Below, piece by piece: positions 1 to 8,036 of a stretch of 64,000 bases of DNA. The notes beneath the pieces were generated by a model, which saw nothing but the letters and a program-made list of their open reading frames with translations, searched no databases and was not told where the DNA came from. Both the position numbers and the translations under genes were made by a program. Location: the NCBI GenBank assembly GCA_017467185.1, contig JAFTSS010000044.1:42459-106458 (forward strand), written 5' to 3'. How positions within the stretch are numbered: position 1 is the first letter of the stretch; every line of letters begins with the position of its first letter. Source of the DNA: Paludibacteraceae bacterium. Its GTDB lineage: Bacteria > Bacteroidota > Bacteroidia > Bacteroidales > Paludibacteraceae.

Positions 1-147
1 ATTATTGGCGAAATGGTTGGCGGTGCTTCGGGCGATAAGGCTTTGAAGAGTGGATTGGCTACGTTTGTGGGCACTATGTTGAGTATTGGTATTAAGTTGA
101 TTGTATGTGTCTCTTTTTTGATATATTATATTATTGAATTGTTTTAA
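1..147 (+). CDS. DUF456 family membrane protein, 3' end only
   Basis: The window opens inside this gene; 48 codons in frame 1 remain before TAA at 145-147. The visible end contains a glycine-rich segment (IIGEMVGGASGDKALKSG) followed by a hydrophobic helix and a short polar tail. A Gly-rich 'GE..GG..GDKALK.G' block followed by alternating Gly/hydrophobic residues is typical of the C-terminus of DUF456 integral membrane proteins, which are small, of unknown function and common in Bacteroidales. The family call rests on this fragment only. The heptamer repeat tract begins immediately after the stop codon. Confidence 0.6.
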   Translation: MIGEMVGGASGDKALKSGLATFVGTMLSIGIKLIVCVSFLIYYIIELF

Positions 148-250
148 CAGGGAGCAGGGAGTAGGGAATAAGGAACAAGGAACAGGGAACAAGGAATAGG
201 GAATAAGGAATAGGGAATAAGGAACAGTGAATAAGGTGCAGGGAGAATGG
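148..250. repeat. Heptamer tandem tract (GGAAYAR family)
   Basis: Purine-rich degenerate 7-bp repeat made of units such as GGAATAA, GGAATAG and GGAACAA. It starts directly after the stop codon of the DUF456 gene and runs to about 60 bp before the next start codon. The same unit recurs on the opposite strand near 6.6 kb and 10.1 kb and on this strand at 57.8 and 63.1 kb. Confidence 0.9.
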
Positions 251-316
251 AAGTAAGGTTTGATTTAAACTATTTGTGTGTTATATTGTCTAAAGAAGTA
301 TAAAGGAGGATATATT

Positions 317-1531
317 ATGAAAAGAATAGTATTATCTATTTGTGTATTATCGCTTTGTGCAACACTTTTTGCTCAACGCTATGATTATGATGATATCTAT
401 TTTAATCCTAAAAAAGATATTAAACCAGTGGTTGTTGAGATGCCTAAAGTAGAGGATGAGAAACCTGCAAGTGTTGCGGAAGGGGCTTATTCTGAGGATG
501 GTATGTCATATACTGCTCGTATCAATATGTTTCATCGTAATGATGGAGATACGGCACAAGATCGTTTAGCGCATATTGCTGATCCTAATTACACAACTAA
601 TGTGTTTGTATTGACTGACGGTCAATATGTTGTGGATGTAGATGGTAATAATATTGAGATTTCGGAGAACTATAATTATCCGTATATGGATTGGAGTAGT
701 GCTTATTGGAATTATCCTTATTATTATGGACCATATTATTCTTCGAGTTATTATTGGAATCGTAGTTTGTATGGTTGGTATGGTAATTATGGTTGGTCAG
801 TAGGGTATTACGACCCATATTTCTATGGTTTCTATAATCCATGGTACGACCCATTCTACACTCCATATTGGGGATATACAGGATGTTATTATGACCCATA
901 TTGGGGACATCATCATCACCACCATTGTTATCCTGATTATTATCCTAATTATGGCAGTGGTTCGCATCATCCAAAACCAGATTGGAGTAATTATAATAGG
1001 GGCGATGAAAATGAGCGTCGCAATTTCAATAGTTCGTCACGCATGGCTGCCAATGTTGCTTCGTCTAATAGGGTAGCAACAACATCAACTTCAGCTGCAG
1101 TGCGTCGTGCAAGTGATAGAAGTGTATCTACATCAACTGCTCGTGGTACATCTACCTCTCGTAGTGCTTCTACTTCAACTAATACGCAACGTCGTAAGAC
1201 TTCGACTTCTGCGTTGCCTGCTCGTCCAACAACAACGAGAGAGACAAGTAGTGCAATTTCGGCACCTATACGTTCTACTTCAGTTACTTTGAACAATTCG
1301 TCATCGGGTGGAAGAAGTTCTTCTTCAAGTGTCAGAAGTTCATCGTCAACAACCACAAGACGTAGTTCTTCGACATCAACAGTGAGAAGTTCTTCTTCAA
1401 CAACACGTAGTTCGTCAACATATCGTCCATCGTCTTCATCAACTCGTTCGTCGGGTGGATTTAGTGGCGGTAGTAGTAGTGGCGGTGGCCGTTCGGGAGG
1501 TTCTAGTTCATCTTCAACACGACGTAGATAA
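317..1531 (+). CDS. Secreted Tyr/Trp-rich, His-rich, Ser/Thr-rich low-complexity protein
   Basis: I do not recognise the family. The start is set at ATG 317, not the upstream in-frame codon at 278, because a strong ribosome binding site (AAAGGAGGA, 302-310) lies just before it and the N-terminus becomes a clean signal peptide (MKRIVLSICVLSLCATLFAQ). The 404-residue product has a short acidic region, then a block from about residue 120 to 215 full of Tyr, Trp, Pro and Gly, a run of six His followed by Cys near residue 197, and a C-terminal third made almost only of Ser, Thr, Arg and Gly. This composition suggests an extracytoplasmic, perhaps matrix-like or metal-binding protein, but that is inference. 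It precedes an outer-membrane porin in the same orientation, 75 bp away. Confidence 0.75.
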   Translation: MKRIVLSICVLSLCATLFAQRYDYDDIYFNPKKDIKPVVVEMPKVEDEKPASVAEGAYSEDGMSYTARINMFHRNDGDTAQDRLAHIADPNYTTNVFVLTDGQYVVDVDGNNIEISENYNYPYMDWSSAYWNYPYYYGPYYSSSYYWNRSLYGWYGNYGWSVGYYDPYFYGFYNPWYDPFYTPYWGYTGCYYDPYWGHHHHHHCYPDYYPNYGSGSHHPKPDWSNYNRGDENERRNFNSSSRMAANVASSNRVATTSTSAAVRRASDRSVSTSTARGTSTSRSASTSTNTQRRKTSTSALPARPTTTRETSSAISAPIRSTSVTLNNSSSGGRSSSSSVRSSSSTTTRRSSSTSTVRSSSSTTRSSSTYRPSSSSTRSSGGFSGGSSSGGGRSGGSSSSSTRRR

Positions 1532-1561
1532 TAGATTACAGATTACAATATTTATTATCTT

Positions 1562-1597
1562 CTATTGTAGCTATATTTGCTATAGTAGCTATTAAAA
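1562..1597. repeat. Nonamer tandem repeat (CTATNNNNN), upstream of porin
   Basis: Four consecutive 9-bp units that all begin with CTAT (CTATTGTAG, CTATATTTG, CTATAGTAG, CTATTAAAA) lie directly upstream of the porin start codon. The same period-9 CTAT motif occurs at 7861, 50424 and 63902. Confidence 0.8.
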
Positions 1598-1606
1598 AAA
1601 ATAACT

Positions 1607-3166
1607 ATGAAACGACTAATATTCTCAATTTATGCATTGTGCATTGTGCATTGTGCATTGTCTCAGGGTTTAATGGATGCATCTCGCTATGCTAATACCG
1701 ACATTATGGGTACTGCTCGCTATATGTCGATGGCGGGTTCGATGGGTGCTCTTGGTGGTGACCCTTCGGCTGTGCTTGACAATCCAGCTGCTCTTGGTAT
1801 CTATCGTTCATCGGAGTTGAGTTTTACACTTAATGCGACTCCGTTGGTTACATCGGCTATATCTTCAACTCATGCTGTGAAACAAAATGATTTCTTTTTT
1901 AACTTCAATCAGTTGAGTTATGTTATGTCGTTGCAAACAGGTAGAGATAATGGCTATGTTTCAAGTAATTTTAGTTTTACTTACAATCGTTTGAAGGATT
2001 TTCATCGTCAGACTTCTGTTGCGGCAAATGCTACTCCTTCGATGACGAATATGATTGCCGATTTCAGTAATGGTTTATATCCGTCTGAAATACATGAAGA
2101 TAATCTTTATGCACCATATATGTCTATTCTTGGTTATCAAGGTTATTTGATGGACCCAATGGGTGGAGCTGATTCGATGTTATATACTCCATACGCATAT
2201 AATGCTAATCGTATGGCATATCAAGGTGAAGAGAGTGGACGCATTGAGGAGTATAATTTTTCGTATGCTGCTAATGTAGGTCATTATCTTTATATTGGTG
2301 CTGGAATTGGTTTGCAGACTATTGATTATCGATTGATTTCGTATTCTGGTGAGATGTATGATAATGGTGCAAGTGCTACGCTTAGGAATGAGTTTAATAC
2401 TTCTGGCATTGGTTGTAATCTTCGTATTGGTGTCATTGGACGTCCTATTTCGTGGATGCGTGTTGGAGTATCATTTCAAACACCAACTTGGTATGCCATG
2501 ACAGATCGTTATTATGGTAAGATAAAAGGAGAATATACATCGGCAGATTACGATATTATTGAATATTCAACGCCAAATTCTAGTAGTAATTATGGTTTTA
2601 ATGCACCACTTAAAGCGCAGGCTTCAGTTGGTTTTGTAATAGGTAAAGTTGCTCTTATCAATGTTGATTATCTTTATACTCACAATGTGGGTATGAAATT
2701 TAAAGGTGAAGATTCTGATTATCTTTTTGCTGAACCTGAATTTGTTTATGAGAATGAGGAGATTAAGAATTATTCGCTTTGTACGCATACTCTTAAGGCA
2801 GGGGCTGAATTTCGTGTAGCATCGCAATTCTCGTTCCGTGCTGGTTTTGCTTATCGTACGCCTAATTTGGCTGATAATGCGACTCGTACGTTGCTTGATA
2901 ATACTACTCGCACTGATATGGAGGTGTTTGTTGATAAGGGAATGATATATGCGTCGGGCGGTTTCGGGTATCGCTACAATGGTTTTGGTATTGATTTGAC
3001 ATATGCTTATAGTCAACAAAATCAGGCGTTTTCACCATTCCAACAGGACGCAGAATTGCTTGGTAATGGCTATTATGGTGTCAAAAATCCACAGTCACAA
3101 GCGCATTTGGCTAATATCAAAACAATGCGCCATAATGTAGTTATGACGATATTGTATAAGTTTTAA
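1607..3166 (+). CDS. OmpP1/FadL/TodX-family outer membrane protein
   Basis: 519 residues. After the signal peptide the mature N-terminus carries the typical Bacteroidetes motif of this family (GTARYMSMAGSMGALGGD followed by PSAVLDNPAALG). Later segments alternate aromatic and polar residues as in a beta-barrel, and the protein ends in Phe (ILYKF), as expected for BAM substrates. FadL/TodX proteins are outer-membrane channels for hydrophobic compounds; the substrate here is unknown. Oddity: the signal peptide is encoded by four perfect copies of the heptamer GCATTGT (1634-1661), giving residues ALCIVHCALS. A rho-independent terminator follows at 3187-3222. Confidence 0.85.
   Translation: MKRLIFSIYALCIVHCALSQGLMDASRYANTDIMGTARYMSMAGSMGALGGDPSAVLDNPAALGIYRSSELSFTLNATPLVTSAISSTHAVKQNDFFFNFNQLSYVMSLQTGRDNGYVSSNFSFTYNRLKDFHRQTSVAANATPSMTNMIADFSNGLYPSEIHEDNLYAPYMSILGYQGYLMDPMGGADSMLYTPYAYNANRMAYQGEESGRIEEYNFSYAANVGHYLYIGAGIGLQTIDYRLISYSGEMYDNGASATLRNEFNTSGIGCNLRIGVIGRPISWMRVGVSFQTPTWYAMTDRYYGKIKGEYTSADYDIIEYSTPNSSSNYGFNAPLKAQASVGFVIGKVALINVDYLYTHNVGMKFKGEDSDYLFAEPEFVYENEEIKNYSLCTHTLKAGAEFRVASQFSFRAGFAYRTPNLADNATRTLLDNTTRTDMEVFVDKGMIYASGGFGYRYNGFGIDLTYAYSQQNQAFSPFQQDAELLGNGYYGVKNPQSQAHLANIKTMRHNVVMTILYKF
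1634..1661 (+). repeat. Heptamer (GCATTGT)x4 inside signal peptide
   Basis: Four perfect head-to-tail copies of GCATTGT lie inside the porin's signal-peptide coding region. The same heptamer class (TGCACAA/TTCACAA) appears between genes and in other genes of the window. Confidence 0.95.
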
Positions 3167-3186
3167 GTGATGTTTTATAAACTTTA

Positions 3187-3222
3187 AAAGAGACGTAGTT
3201 TGGGAACTGCGTCTCTTTTTTT
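3187..3222 (+). terminator. Rho-independent terminator of porin gene
   Basis: 12-bp stem AGAGACGTAGTT / AACTGCGTCTCT (one G-U pair), loop of 4 nt, then a run of seven T. It lies 20 bp after the porin stop codon. Confidence 0.9.
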
Positions 3223-3238
3223 GTAATTGTGTTGTTTT

Positions 3239-3260
3239 GAGACGCAATTTATTGCGTCTT
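3239..3260. repeat. Palindrome GAGACGCAAT..ATTGCGTCTT
   Basis: A near-perfect palindrome (stem AGACGCAAT / ATTGCGTCT, 2-nt centre) just after the porin terminator. Almost the same palindrome sits inside the U32 protease gene at 45392-45413, so this is a dispersed element and not part of the terminator. Confidence 0.8.
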
Positions 3261-3288
3261 TACATGTGTGTAAAGCATGATTTATGGG

Positions 3289-3405
3289 TTACTCGATTGC
3301 ATCGGCGTAGTATGATGCGAGAGCTGCGCCACGTGCGGTTTTGTAGCGACCGTTTGAGTTGTCGGTTACTTCTTGCCATTCGGCACGTTTGTCGGGGTCT
3401 GCCAT
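3289..3405 (-). CDS. Possible small or remnant ORF downstream of PBP1A
   Basis: On the minus strand an open frame starting at ATG 3405 encodes 38 residues beginning MADPDKRAEWQEV and ending ALASYYADAIE. Its amino-acid composition looks like real protein, unlike the neighbouring Thr/His/Asn-rich translations. An in-frame upstream ATG at 3465 would fall inside the terminator of the PBP1A gene. It has no obvious ribosome binding site. It could be a remnant of a longer gene cut by repeat DNA, a displaced tail of PBP1A, or chance. I do not recognise it. Confidence 0.3.
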   Translation of the reverse strand: MADPDKRAEWQEVTDNSNGRYKTARGAALASYYADAIE

Positions 3406-3450
3406 GTCGGCTGAGGGTTCGGGATTGGTGTGTGTTGGATGGGGTGGGAT

Positions 3451-3492
3451 AAAAAAAGGCACCATCCGATGTTTGTGTTGGGTGGTGCTTTG
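3451..3492 (-). terminator. Terminator of PBP1A gene (minus)
   Basis: On the minus strand, stem GCACCACCC / GGATGGTGC (one mismatch) with a 12-nt loop is followed by CTTTTTTT. It begins 23 bp after the PBP1A stop codon. Confidence 0.85.
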
Positions 3493-3510
3493 TGTGTGGT
3501 GTGTGTTGTG

Positions 3511-5847
3511 TTAGTTGCATCCGGCATTTGGGTTGAACCATTCGGGGATGTCGAAACCACGTGTTTTGTCGTAGCCTATTGTGGTGTCGTTGTAGACGTT
3601 GTACATGTAGTTGCCCCAAACGGGTAGTGCCATAGAGGCTCCTTGTCCGTCAGCCATGTTGGTGAAGTGGACTGTGCGGTCTTCCCAACCTACCCAGACG
3701 CCTGTGACGAGTTCGGGTGTGAATCCGATGAACCATCCGTCGGCATTGTCGTTGGTTGTACCAGTTTTGCCTCCTGCAGGTGCGTCAAATTTGTATCGCC
3801 AACGGATTCGTCCGCCTGTACCTTCGTTGATTACGGCCTGTAGCATGTCGAGCATTTTGTATGTTGATTCTTCGTTAAGGACTTCTTCGGTGGCTGGGGT
3901 GAATTGTGCGATTACGTTGCCGAGGTTGTCTTCGATGTGGGTTACGTAGATTGCTTCGGTGCGGATGCCGTGGTTAGGGAATACGGTGTAGGCATCTACC
4001 ATTTCGGCTACTGTTACTTCGGATGCTCCGAGGCAGATTGAGATGACTGGGTCGAGGAATCCTTTGATACCGAATGAGCGCATGAGGTTTACTAGTTGTT
4101 CTGGTGTGAGTAGGCTCATAAGGTAGGCTGTAATCCAGTTGTTTGAGTTTTGTAATCCCCAACGTAGTGTTACTGTTTCGCCGAGTTGTTTTTGCGAGTC
4201 GTTGCGTGGTGTAAATTCACGTCCGAGTTTGTCGTATAGGGTAATTGGTTGGTTTTTGGTTGTGTCGCAAGGCCAATAGCCTTCGGACATGGCGAGGGAG
4301 TAGAGGTATGGTTTGATTGTAGAACCTACTTGGCGACGTCCTTGGTTGACCATGTCGTATTGGAAGTATGTGAAATCGGGCCCTCCGATGTATGCTTTTA
4401 CGTGTCCGGTTAGTGGGTCCATAGACATCATACCGCAGCGTGCGAAGGCTTTGTGATAGCGGATTGAGTCCATTGGGGTCATGAGAGTATCGATTGGTCC
4501 GGCATAGGAGAAGACGGTCATTTCGACTGGTGTGTTGAAGTTTTCGCGTATTTGGGCGTCGGTGAGTTTTTGTTTTTTGAGCATGCGGTAGCGGTCGCAT
4601 TGGCGCATAGCTTGGTTGAGTGAGCGATCGACGTCTTCTTGGGTTGTGTTGTTTGCAAATGGTGGGTTTTTCTTGTATTTTAGGGTTTTCATAAATTTGG
4701 CTTGCATGTCGGTGAAGTGGTCTTCGACAGCTTGTTCGGCGTAGCGTTGCATACGAGCATCTATTGTCGTGTAGATTTTTAAGCCGTCGTGGTAGATGTC
4801 GTATTTAGAGCCGTCGGCTTTTGGGTTTTTCTCAATCCAGCCGTATAGTGGGTTGTTTTCCCATTCGAGAGAGTCGAGGTAGTATTGTCCGTATGGTTTG
4901 AGTTGCCAAGAGGCGTAGTTTTTGCGTTTTGGCTCTTTGGCTTGTAGTGTTTTGCGGAGGTATTCGCGGAAGTATGGTGCGATGCCGAGTTTGTGGTCAA
5001 CACGGTGGTAGTTGAGTTCGATAGGGAGTTGTTTGAGGGAGTCGCATTCTGCTTGTGTGATGTAGTCGGCTTTGAGCATTTGACCGAGTACAACGTTGCG
5101 TCGTTCTTGGCATTTAGGACGACGACGGGCTGATGCGGGGTTATAGAGTGATGGGTTTTTACACATGCCTACGAGTGTTGCGGCTTGTTCAATGTTCAAC
5201 TCAGAAGGTTCGACTCCAAAATATACTCGTGCGGCAGTTTCGATGCCTACGGCGTTGTTGAGGAAGTCGAATTTATTGAGGTACATTGTGATAATCTCTT
5301 CTTTAGTATATAGTTTTTCGAGATTTGTTGCAATTACCCATTCAATAGGTTTTTGTAGTGCGCGCTCAAAAATATTCGATGCAGTAGGTGAGTAGAGTTG
5401 TTTTGCAAGTTGTTGGGTGATTGTTGAACCACCACCTGCACCAGATTGTTGTAGGATGACGCGTTTGATGAGTACACGTAAAAGGGCTTGACCGTCGATG
5501 CCTGAGTGTGAGTGGAAACGGGCGTCTTCGGTGGCGATGAGGGCATTGATTACGTTAGGAGAGATTTGGTCGTAGGTAGTGAAAATACGGTTGTCTTTGG
5601 CAGTGAAGAATGTACCTATTCGCTCGCCATCAGAGGATATAATCTCTGAAGCATATTTGTTTTTTGGGTTTTGTAGTTCGTCGAGCGGTGGAAGGTAACC
5701 TATTACACCATTGGCAATTAATACAAAAATGAGCACTACTGATAATATACCAGCAACAAATAATCCCCAGAATATGAGTAGGAAATTGCGTTTTTGTTTT
5801 GTGGTTAGATTGGATGGTGTTTTAGTATTTTTCTTTTTTGTTGCCAT
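3511..5847 (-). CDS. mrcA: Penicillin-binding protein 1A (glycosyltransferase/transpeptidase)
   Basis: 778-residue class A PBP that polymerises and cross-links peptidoglycan in the periplasm. A Lys-rich cytoplasmic tail is followed by one membrane anchor (residues about 21-46). The GT51 glycosyltransferase domain shows ATEDARFHSHSGID (catalytic Glu 107) and GGSTITQQLAKQ (139-150). The transpeptidase domain has the three expected motifs: SxxK as STIK (509-512), SxN as SNN (568-570) and KTGT (694-697). Length is normal for Bacteroidetes PBP1A. Its start overlaps the 3' end of the PAP2 phosphatase gene by 26 nt, so the two are probably cotranscribed and translationally coupled, a sensible pairing because PAP2 enzymes can recycle the undecaprenyl pyrophosphate released by glycan synthesis. 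Confidence 0.95.
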   Translation of the reverse strand: MATKKKNTKTPSNLTTKQKRNFLLIFWGLFVAGILSVVLIFVLIANGVIGYLPPLDELQNPKNKYASEIISSDGERIGTFFTAKDNRIFTTYDQISPNVINALIATEDARFHSHSGIDGQALLRVLIKRVILQQSGAGGGSTITQQLAKQLYSPTASNIFERALQKPIEWVIATNLEKLYTKEEIITMYLNKFDFLNNAVGIETAARVYFGVEPSELNIEQAATLVGMCKNPSLYNPASARRRPKCQERRNVVLGQMLKADYITQAECDSLKQLPIELNYHRVDHKLGIAPYFREYLRKTLQAKEPKRKNYASWQLKPYGQYYLDSLEWENNPLYGWIEKNPKADGSKYDIYHDGLKIYTTIDARMQRYAEQAVEDHFTDMQAKFMKTLKYKKNPPFANNTTQEDVDRSLNQAMRQCDRYRMLKKQKLTDAQIRENFNTPVEMTVFSYAGPIDTLMTPMDSIRYHKAFARCGMMSMDPLTGHVKAYIGGPDFTYFQYDMVNQGRRQVGSTIKPYLYSLAMSEGYWPCDTTKNQPITLYDKLGREFTPRNDSQKQLGETVTLRWGLQNSNNWITAYLMSLLTPEQLVNLMRSFGIKGFLDPVISICLGASEVTVAEMVDAYTVFPNHGIRTEAIYVTHIEDNLGNVIAQFTPATEEVLNEESTYKMLDMLQAVINEGTGGRIRWRYKFDAPAGGKTGTTNDNADGWFIGFTPELVTGVWVGWEDRTVHFTNMADGQGASMALPVWGNYMYNVYNDTTIGYDKTRGFDIPEWFNPNAGCN

Positions 5848-6439
5848 AGTTTTTTATTTTTGTTACTAAGGGAATTAAAAGTAGTATTGAGACAACGCCG
5901 ATGAGGGCTCCAGCAAGTACGTCATCAAGGAAGTGTTGCGATAGATATATGCGTGAGTATCCGCCTAAGATGGCAAGTAGTAGGCATAATAGTTTTTGCC
6001 ACCATTTGGGGCAAAATAATGCTATTGCTAAGCAGAATGCAAATGCAGCAGATGTATGTCCCGATGGGAAACTTAGGGTTGAATGTAAATCTACTCCTTC
6101 AACTATCGGGAAATCGATGCCTAAATCTGATAATACGACCGATGGGCGTGGTGCTCGAATGATGCGTTTGAGTGGGGTGGTGATTAGTGTGGCAACGAGT
6201 TGACCAAGAAGTATAACTACAGATATTCGCCATTTGAATAGTAGCAATATGCCTGCTACTATAAATGGAATCCAGCCTCCTATTTCGGTGAAGTGTTTGA
6301 AAAATAGGTCTAACCACGTAGTATGGCAAGAGTTTAGGATTAGGTGAGCTTCAATTTTGCCTTCGATAAACAAAAAAATCAAAGCCCCAATCCAGATAAC
6401 CATAAAGGGTAGTAAAAAATATTTTTCTGATTTAATCAT
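5822..6439 (-). CDS. PAP2-family membrane phosphatase
   Basis: 205 residues starting at ATG 6439; a TTG six codons upstream is possible but lies in a TCAATGG repeat. The three PAP2 motifs are present: KRIIRAPRP (KxxxxxxRP), PSGH in SFPSGHTSAAF, and SRIYLSQHFLDD (SRxxxxxHxxxD). Several hydrophobic segments surround them, so it is an integral membrane phosphatase with its active site on the periplasmic face. Family members hydrolyse undecaprenyl pyrophosphate, phosphatidylglycerol phosphate or lipid A phosphates; the overlap with PBP1A favours the first, but specificity cannot be read from the sequence. Confidence 0.9.
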   Translation of the reverse strand: MIKSEKYFLLPFMVIWIGALIFLFIEGKIEAHLILNSCHTTWLDLFFKHFTEIGGWIPFIVAGILLLFKWRISVVILLGQLVATLITTPLKRIIRAPRPSVVLSDLGIDFPIVEGVDLHSTLSFPSGHTSAAFAFCLAIALFCPKWWQKLLCLLLAILGGYSRIYLSQHFLDDVLAGALIGVVSILLLIPLVTKIKNYGNKKEKY

Positions 6440-6463
6440 TACGATGTCAATGGTCAATAGTCG

Positions 6464-6512
6464 AACCCCCTCGCCCTTTAGGCACTCCCCCTAAAACAGG
6501 GGGAGAATATGG
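6464..6512. repeat. G/C-stem element (CTCCCCC..GGGGGAG)
   Basis: A 'AACCCCCTCGCC..' block followed by the hairpin CTCCCCCTAAAACAGGGGGAG-type core (stem CTCCCCCT/AGGGGGAG) and AATATGG. Near-identical copies lie at 15700-15750 and, inverted, at 63166-63216, always in repeat-rich gaps. Confidence 0.8.
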
Positions 6513-6560
6513 TCGGTTGTTAATAGTCTATAGTCAACGGTCAATAGTAAACAGATTATA
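6513..6560. repeat. Heptamer tract (GTCAATA family)
   Basis: Degenerate 7-bp words around GTCAATA / GTCAACG / GTCTATA between the G/C-stem element and the CTCATTC tract. The same words occur at 6451-6462, just before the PAP2 gene start, and at 13450. Confidence 0.65.
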
Positions 6561-6572
6561 AATAGTAGGGCT

Positions 6573-6732
6573 ATTCCCCATTCCTCACTCCTCACTCCTC
6601 ATTCCCCATTCCTCACTCCTCATTCCTTATTCCTCATTCCACATTCCACATTCCACACTCCTCATTCCTCATTCCACATTCCTCACTCCTCATTCCTCAT
6701 TCCTCATTCTTCATTCCTCACTCCTCATTCCT
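6573..6732. repeat. Heptamer tract (CTCATTC family), overlaps meaB stop
   Basis: About 160 bp of head-to-tail units CTCATTC, CTCACTC, CCCATTC, CACATTC (period 7). It runs into the end of meaB: the last codons (IRNEE) and the stop codon of meaB read through the first units. Confidence 0.95.
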
Positions 6733-7818
6733 TATTTTGTTGTATGTGTCGAGTAATTTGTGGGCAGCGGCAAATGAGGTCATTTCGTTGTTATTGACCA
6801 TGTTTTCGTATTGTTTTAGCAAAGTTTCGATTGTTGGATTATTGTAGAAACTTGTGCGTAGGTATTCGTCGATAGTTTCGTACATCCAATATTTGCTTTG
6901 CTGGTTGCGGCGGTAATCGAAATAGCCATTTTTGTTGGTAAATGCCACATAATCAGTAACCATTTTCCATACTTCAGGTATGTTGATATGTTCGAATGCC
7001 GAGCAAGTAGTTACTTGAGGAGCCCAACCAGATTCAGGCATAGGGAATAGGTGGAGTGCGTTTTGGAATTGACGTTTAGCAAGTTGAGCCTTTTCGATGT
7101 TGTTGCCATCGCATTTATTGATAGTGATGCCATCAGCCATCTCCATAATACCGCGTTTAATACCCTGTAGTTCATCGCCTGTTCCTGCCAATTGTATTAA
7201 AAGGAAGAAGTCAACCATTGAGTGCATAGCGGTTTCAGACTGACCAACACCCACTGTTTCAACGAAAATAGTGTCGAATCCTGCAGCTTCACAGAGAATG
7301 ATGCTTTCGCGAGTTTTTCGAGCCACGCCGCCAAGTGAACCTGCTGATGGTGAAGGACGAATAAACGCATTTTCGGCAATTGACAACTCCTCCATACGAG
7401 TTTTATCGCCAAGAATAGAACCTTTTGAGCGTTCGGAACTTGGGTCAATAGCCAACACAGCAAGTTTATGATTTTGTTCTTTGCAGAGGTATGTACCAAG
7501 AGCTTCGATGAAGGTCGATTTACCCGCGCCTGGCACACCAGTGATACCAAGGCGGATTGATTTGCCCGCATGTGGCAAACATTTTTCTATAACTTCTTGG
7601 GCTATAGTATGATGTTCTGGCAAAAGACTTTCAACCAAAGTTACAGCTTGACTGAGAATAGAGCGATTGCCCGCAAGAATACCTTCAACGTAATCATTGA
7701 CAGACAATTGACGACGTTTTACTCTGCGTGTGAGGTATGGGTTTACCATAGGTGGTTGTTCTACGCCTTGGTTGACAGTCAAACCTTTATATTCTTCGCT
7801 GTTTTCGATGTGTGACAT
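6718..7818 (-). CDS. meaB: Methylmalonyl-CoA mutase-associated GTPase MeaB
   Basis: 366-residue G3E-type GTPase (ArgK/MeaB family) that protects and reloads methylmalonyl-CoA mutase with its B12 cofactor, part of the succinate-propionate pathway typical of Bacteroidales. Visible signatures: P-loop GVPGAGKST (residues about 94-102), the family stretch AIDPSSERSKGSILGDKTRM, ETVGVGQSE and TINKCDG (base-recognition NKxD). No mutase gene is in the window. The final residues IRNEE and the stop codon come from the adjoining CTCATTC-type heptamer tract, so the original C-terminus may have been replaced or extended. Confidence 0.95.
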   Translation of the reverse strand: MSHIENSEEYKGLTVNQGVEQPPMVNPYLTRRVKRRQLSVNDYVEGILAGNRSILSQAVTLVESLLPEHHTIAQEVIEKCLPHAGKSIRLGITGVPGAGKSTFIEALGTYLCKEQNHKLAVLAIDPSSERSKGSILGDKTRMEELSIAENAFIRPSPSAGSLGGVARKTRESIILCEAAGFDTIFVETVGVGQSETAMHSMVDFFLLIQLAGTGDELQGIKRGIMEMADGITINKCDGNNIEKAQLAKRQFQNALHLFPMPESGWAPQVTTCSAFEHINIPEVWKMVTDYVAFTNKNGYFDYRRNQQSKYWMYETIDEYLRTSFYNNPTIETLLKQYENMVNNNEMTSFAAAHKLLDTYNKIRNEE

Positions 7819-7860
7819 GTTGTTATATATTTAGTAGTGATATATAAGATTAAAAATTAT

Positions 7861-7926
7861 AGTAACTATAGAGACTATAGATGATATAGATGCTATAGGT
7901 GGCTATATAGGCTATGTAGACTATGA
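7861..7926. repeat. Nonamer tandem repeat (CTATAG words)
   Basis: Seven 9-bp units such as ACTATAGAG, ACTATAGAT, GATATAGAT and GCTATAGGT upstream of meaB. Related period-9 tracts are at 1562, 50424 and 63902. Confidence 0.85.
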
Positions 7927-7971
7927 AAACTAAACCTTTTAAGTTTTACTACTTTTTGTTATTGGATTAAG

Positions 7972-8018
7972 AAAAAAGGTCAGACGTGTCTGGACTTGTC
8001 CGACATGCCCGACCTTAA
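7972..8018 (-). terminator. Terminator of DUF1573 gene (minus)
   Basis: On the minus strand a long imperfect hairpin closed by AAGGTC / GACCTT, with inner pairs GGAC / GTCC, is followed by TTTTTTC. It lies about 20 bp after the stop codon of the DUF1573 gene. Confidence 0.85.
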
Positions 8019-8036
8019 GTGTCTTTTGTTAGGATT

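Noticed and set aside
991..1356. Minus-strand ORF opposite the Ser/Arg-rich tail
   Set aside because: Shadow of a low-complexity region; no ribosome binding site and composition mirrors the sense codons.
3260..3619. 119-codon minus-strand ORF over the PBP1A 3' end
   Set aside because: Out of frame with PBP1A and rich in Thr, His, Arg and Asn, an antisense shadow.
6573..6732. CRISPR array
   Set aside because: Period is 7 bp with degenerate units and no spacers; no cas gene in the window. The same holds for the other tracts.
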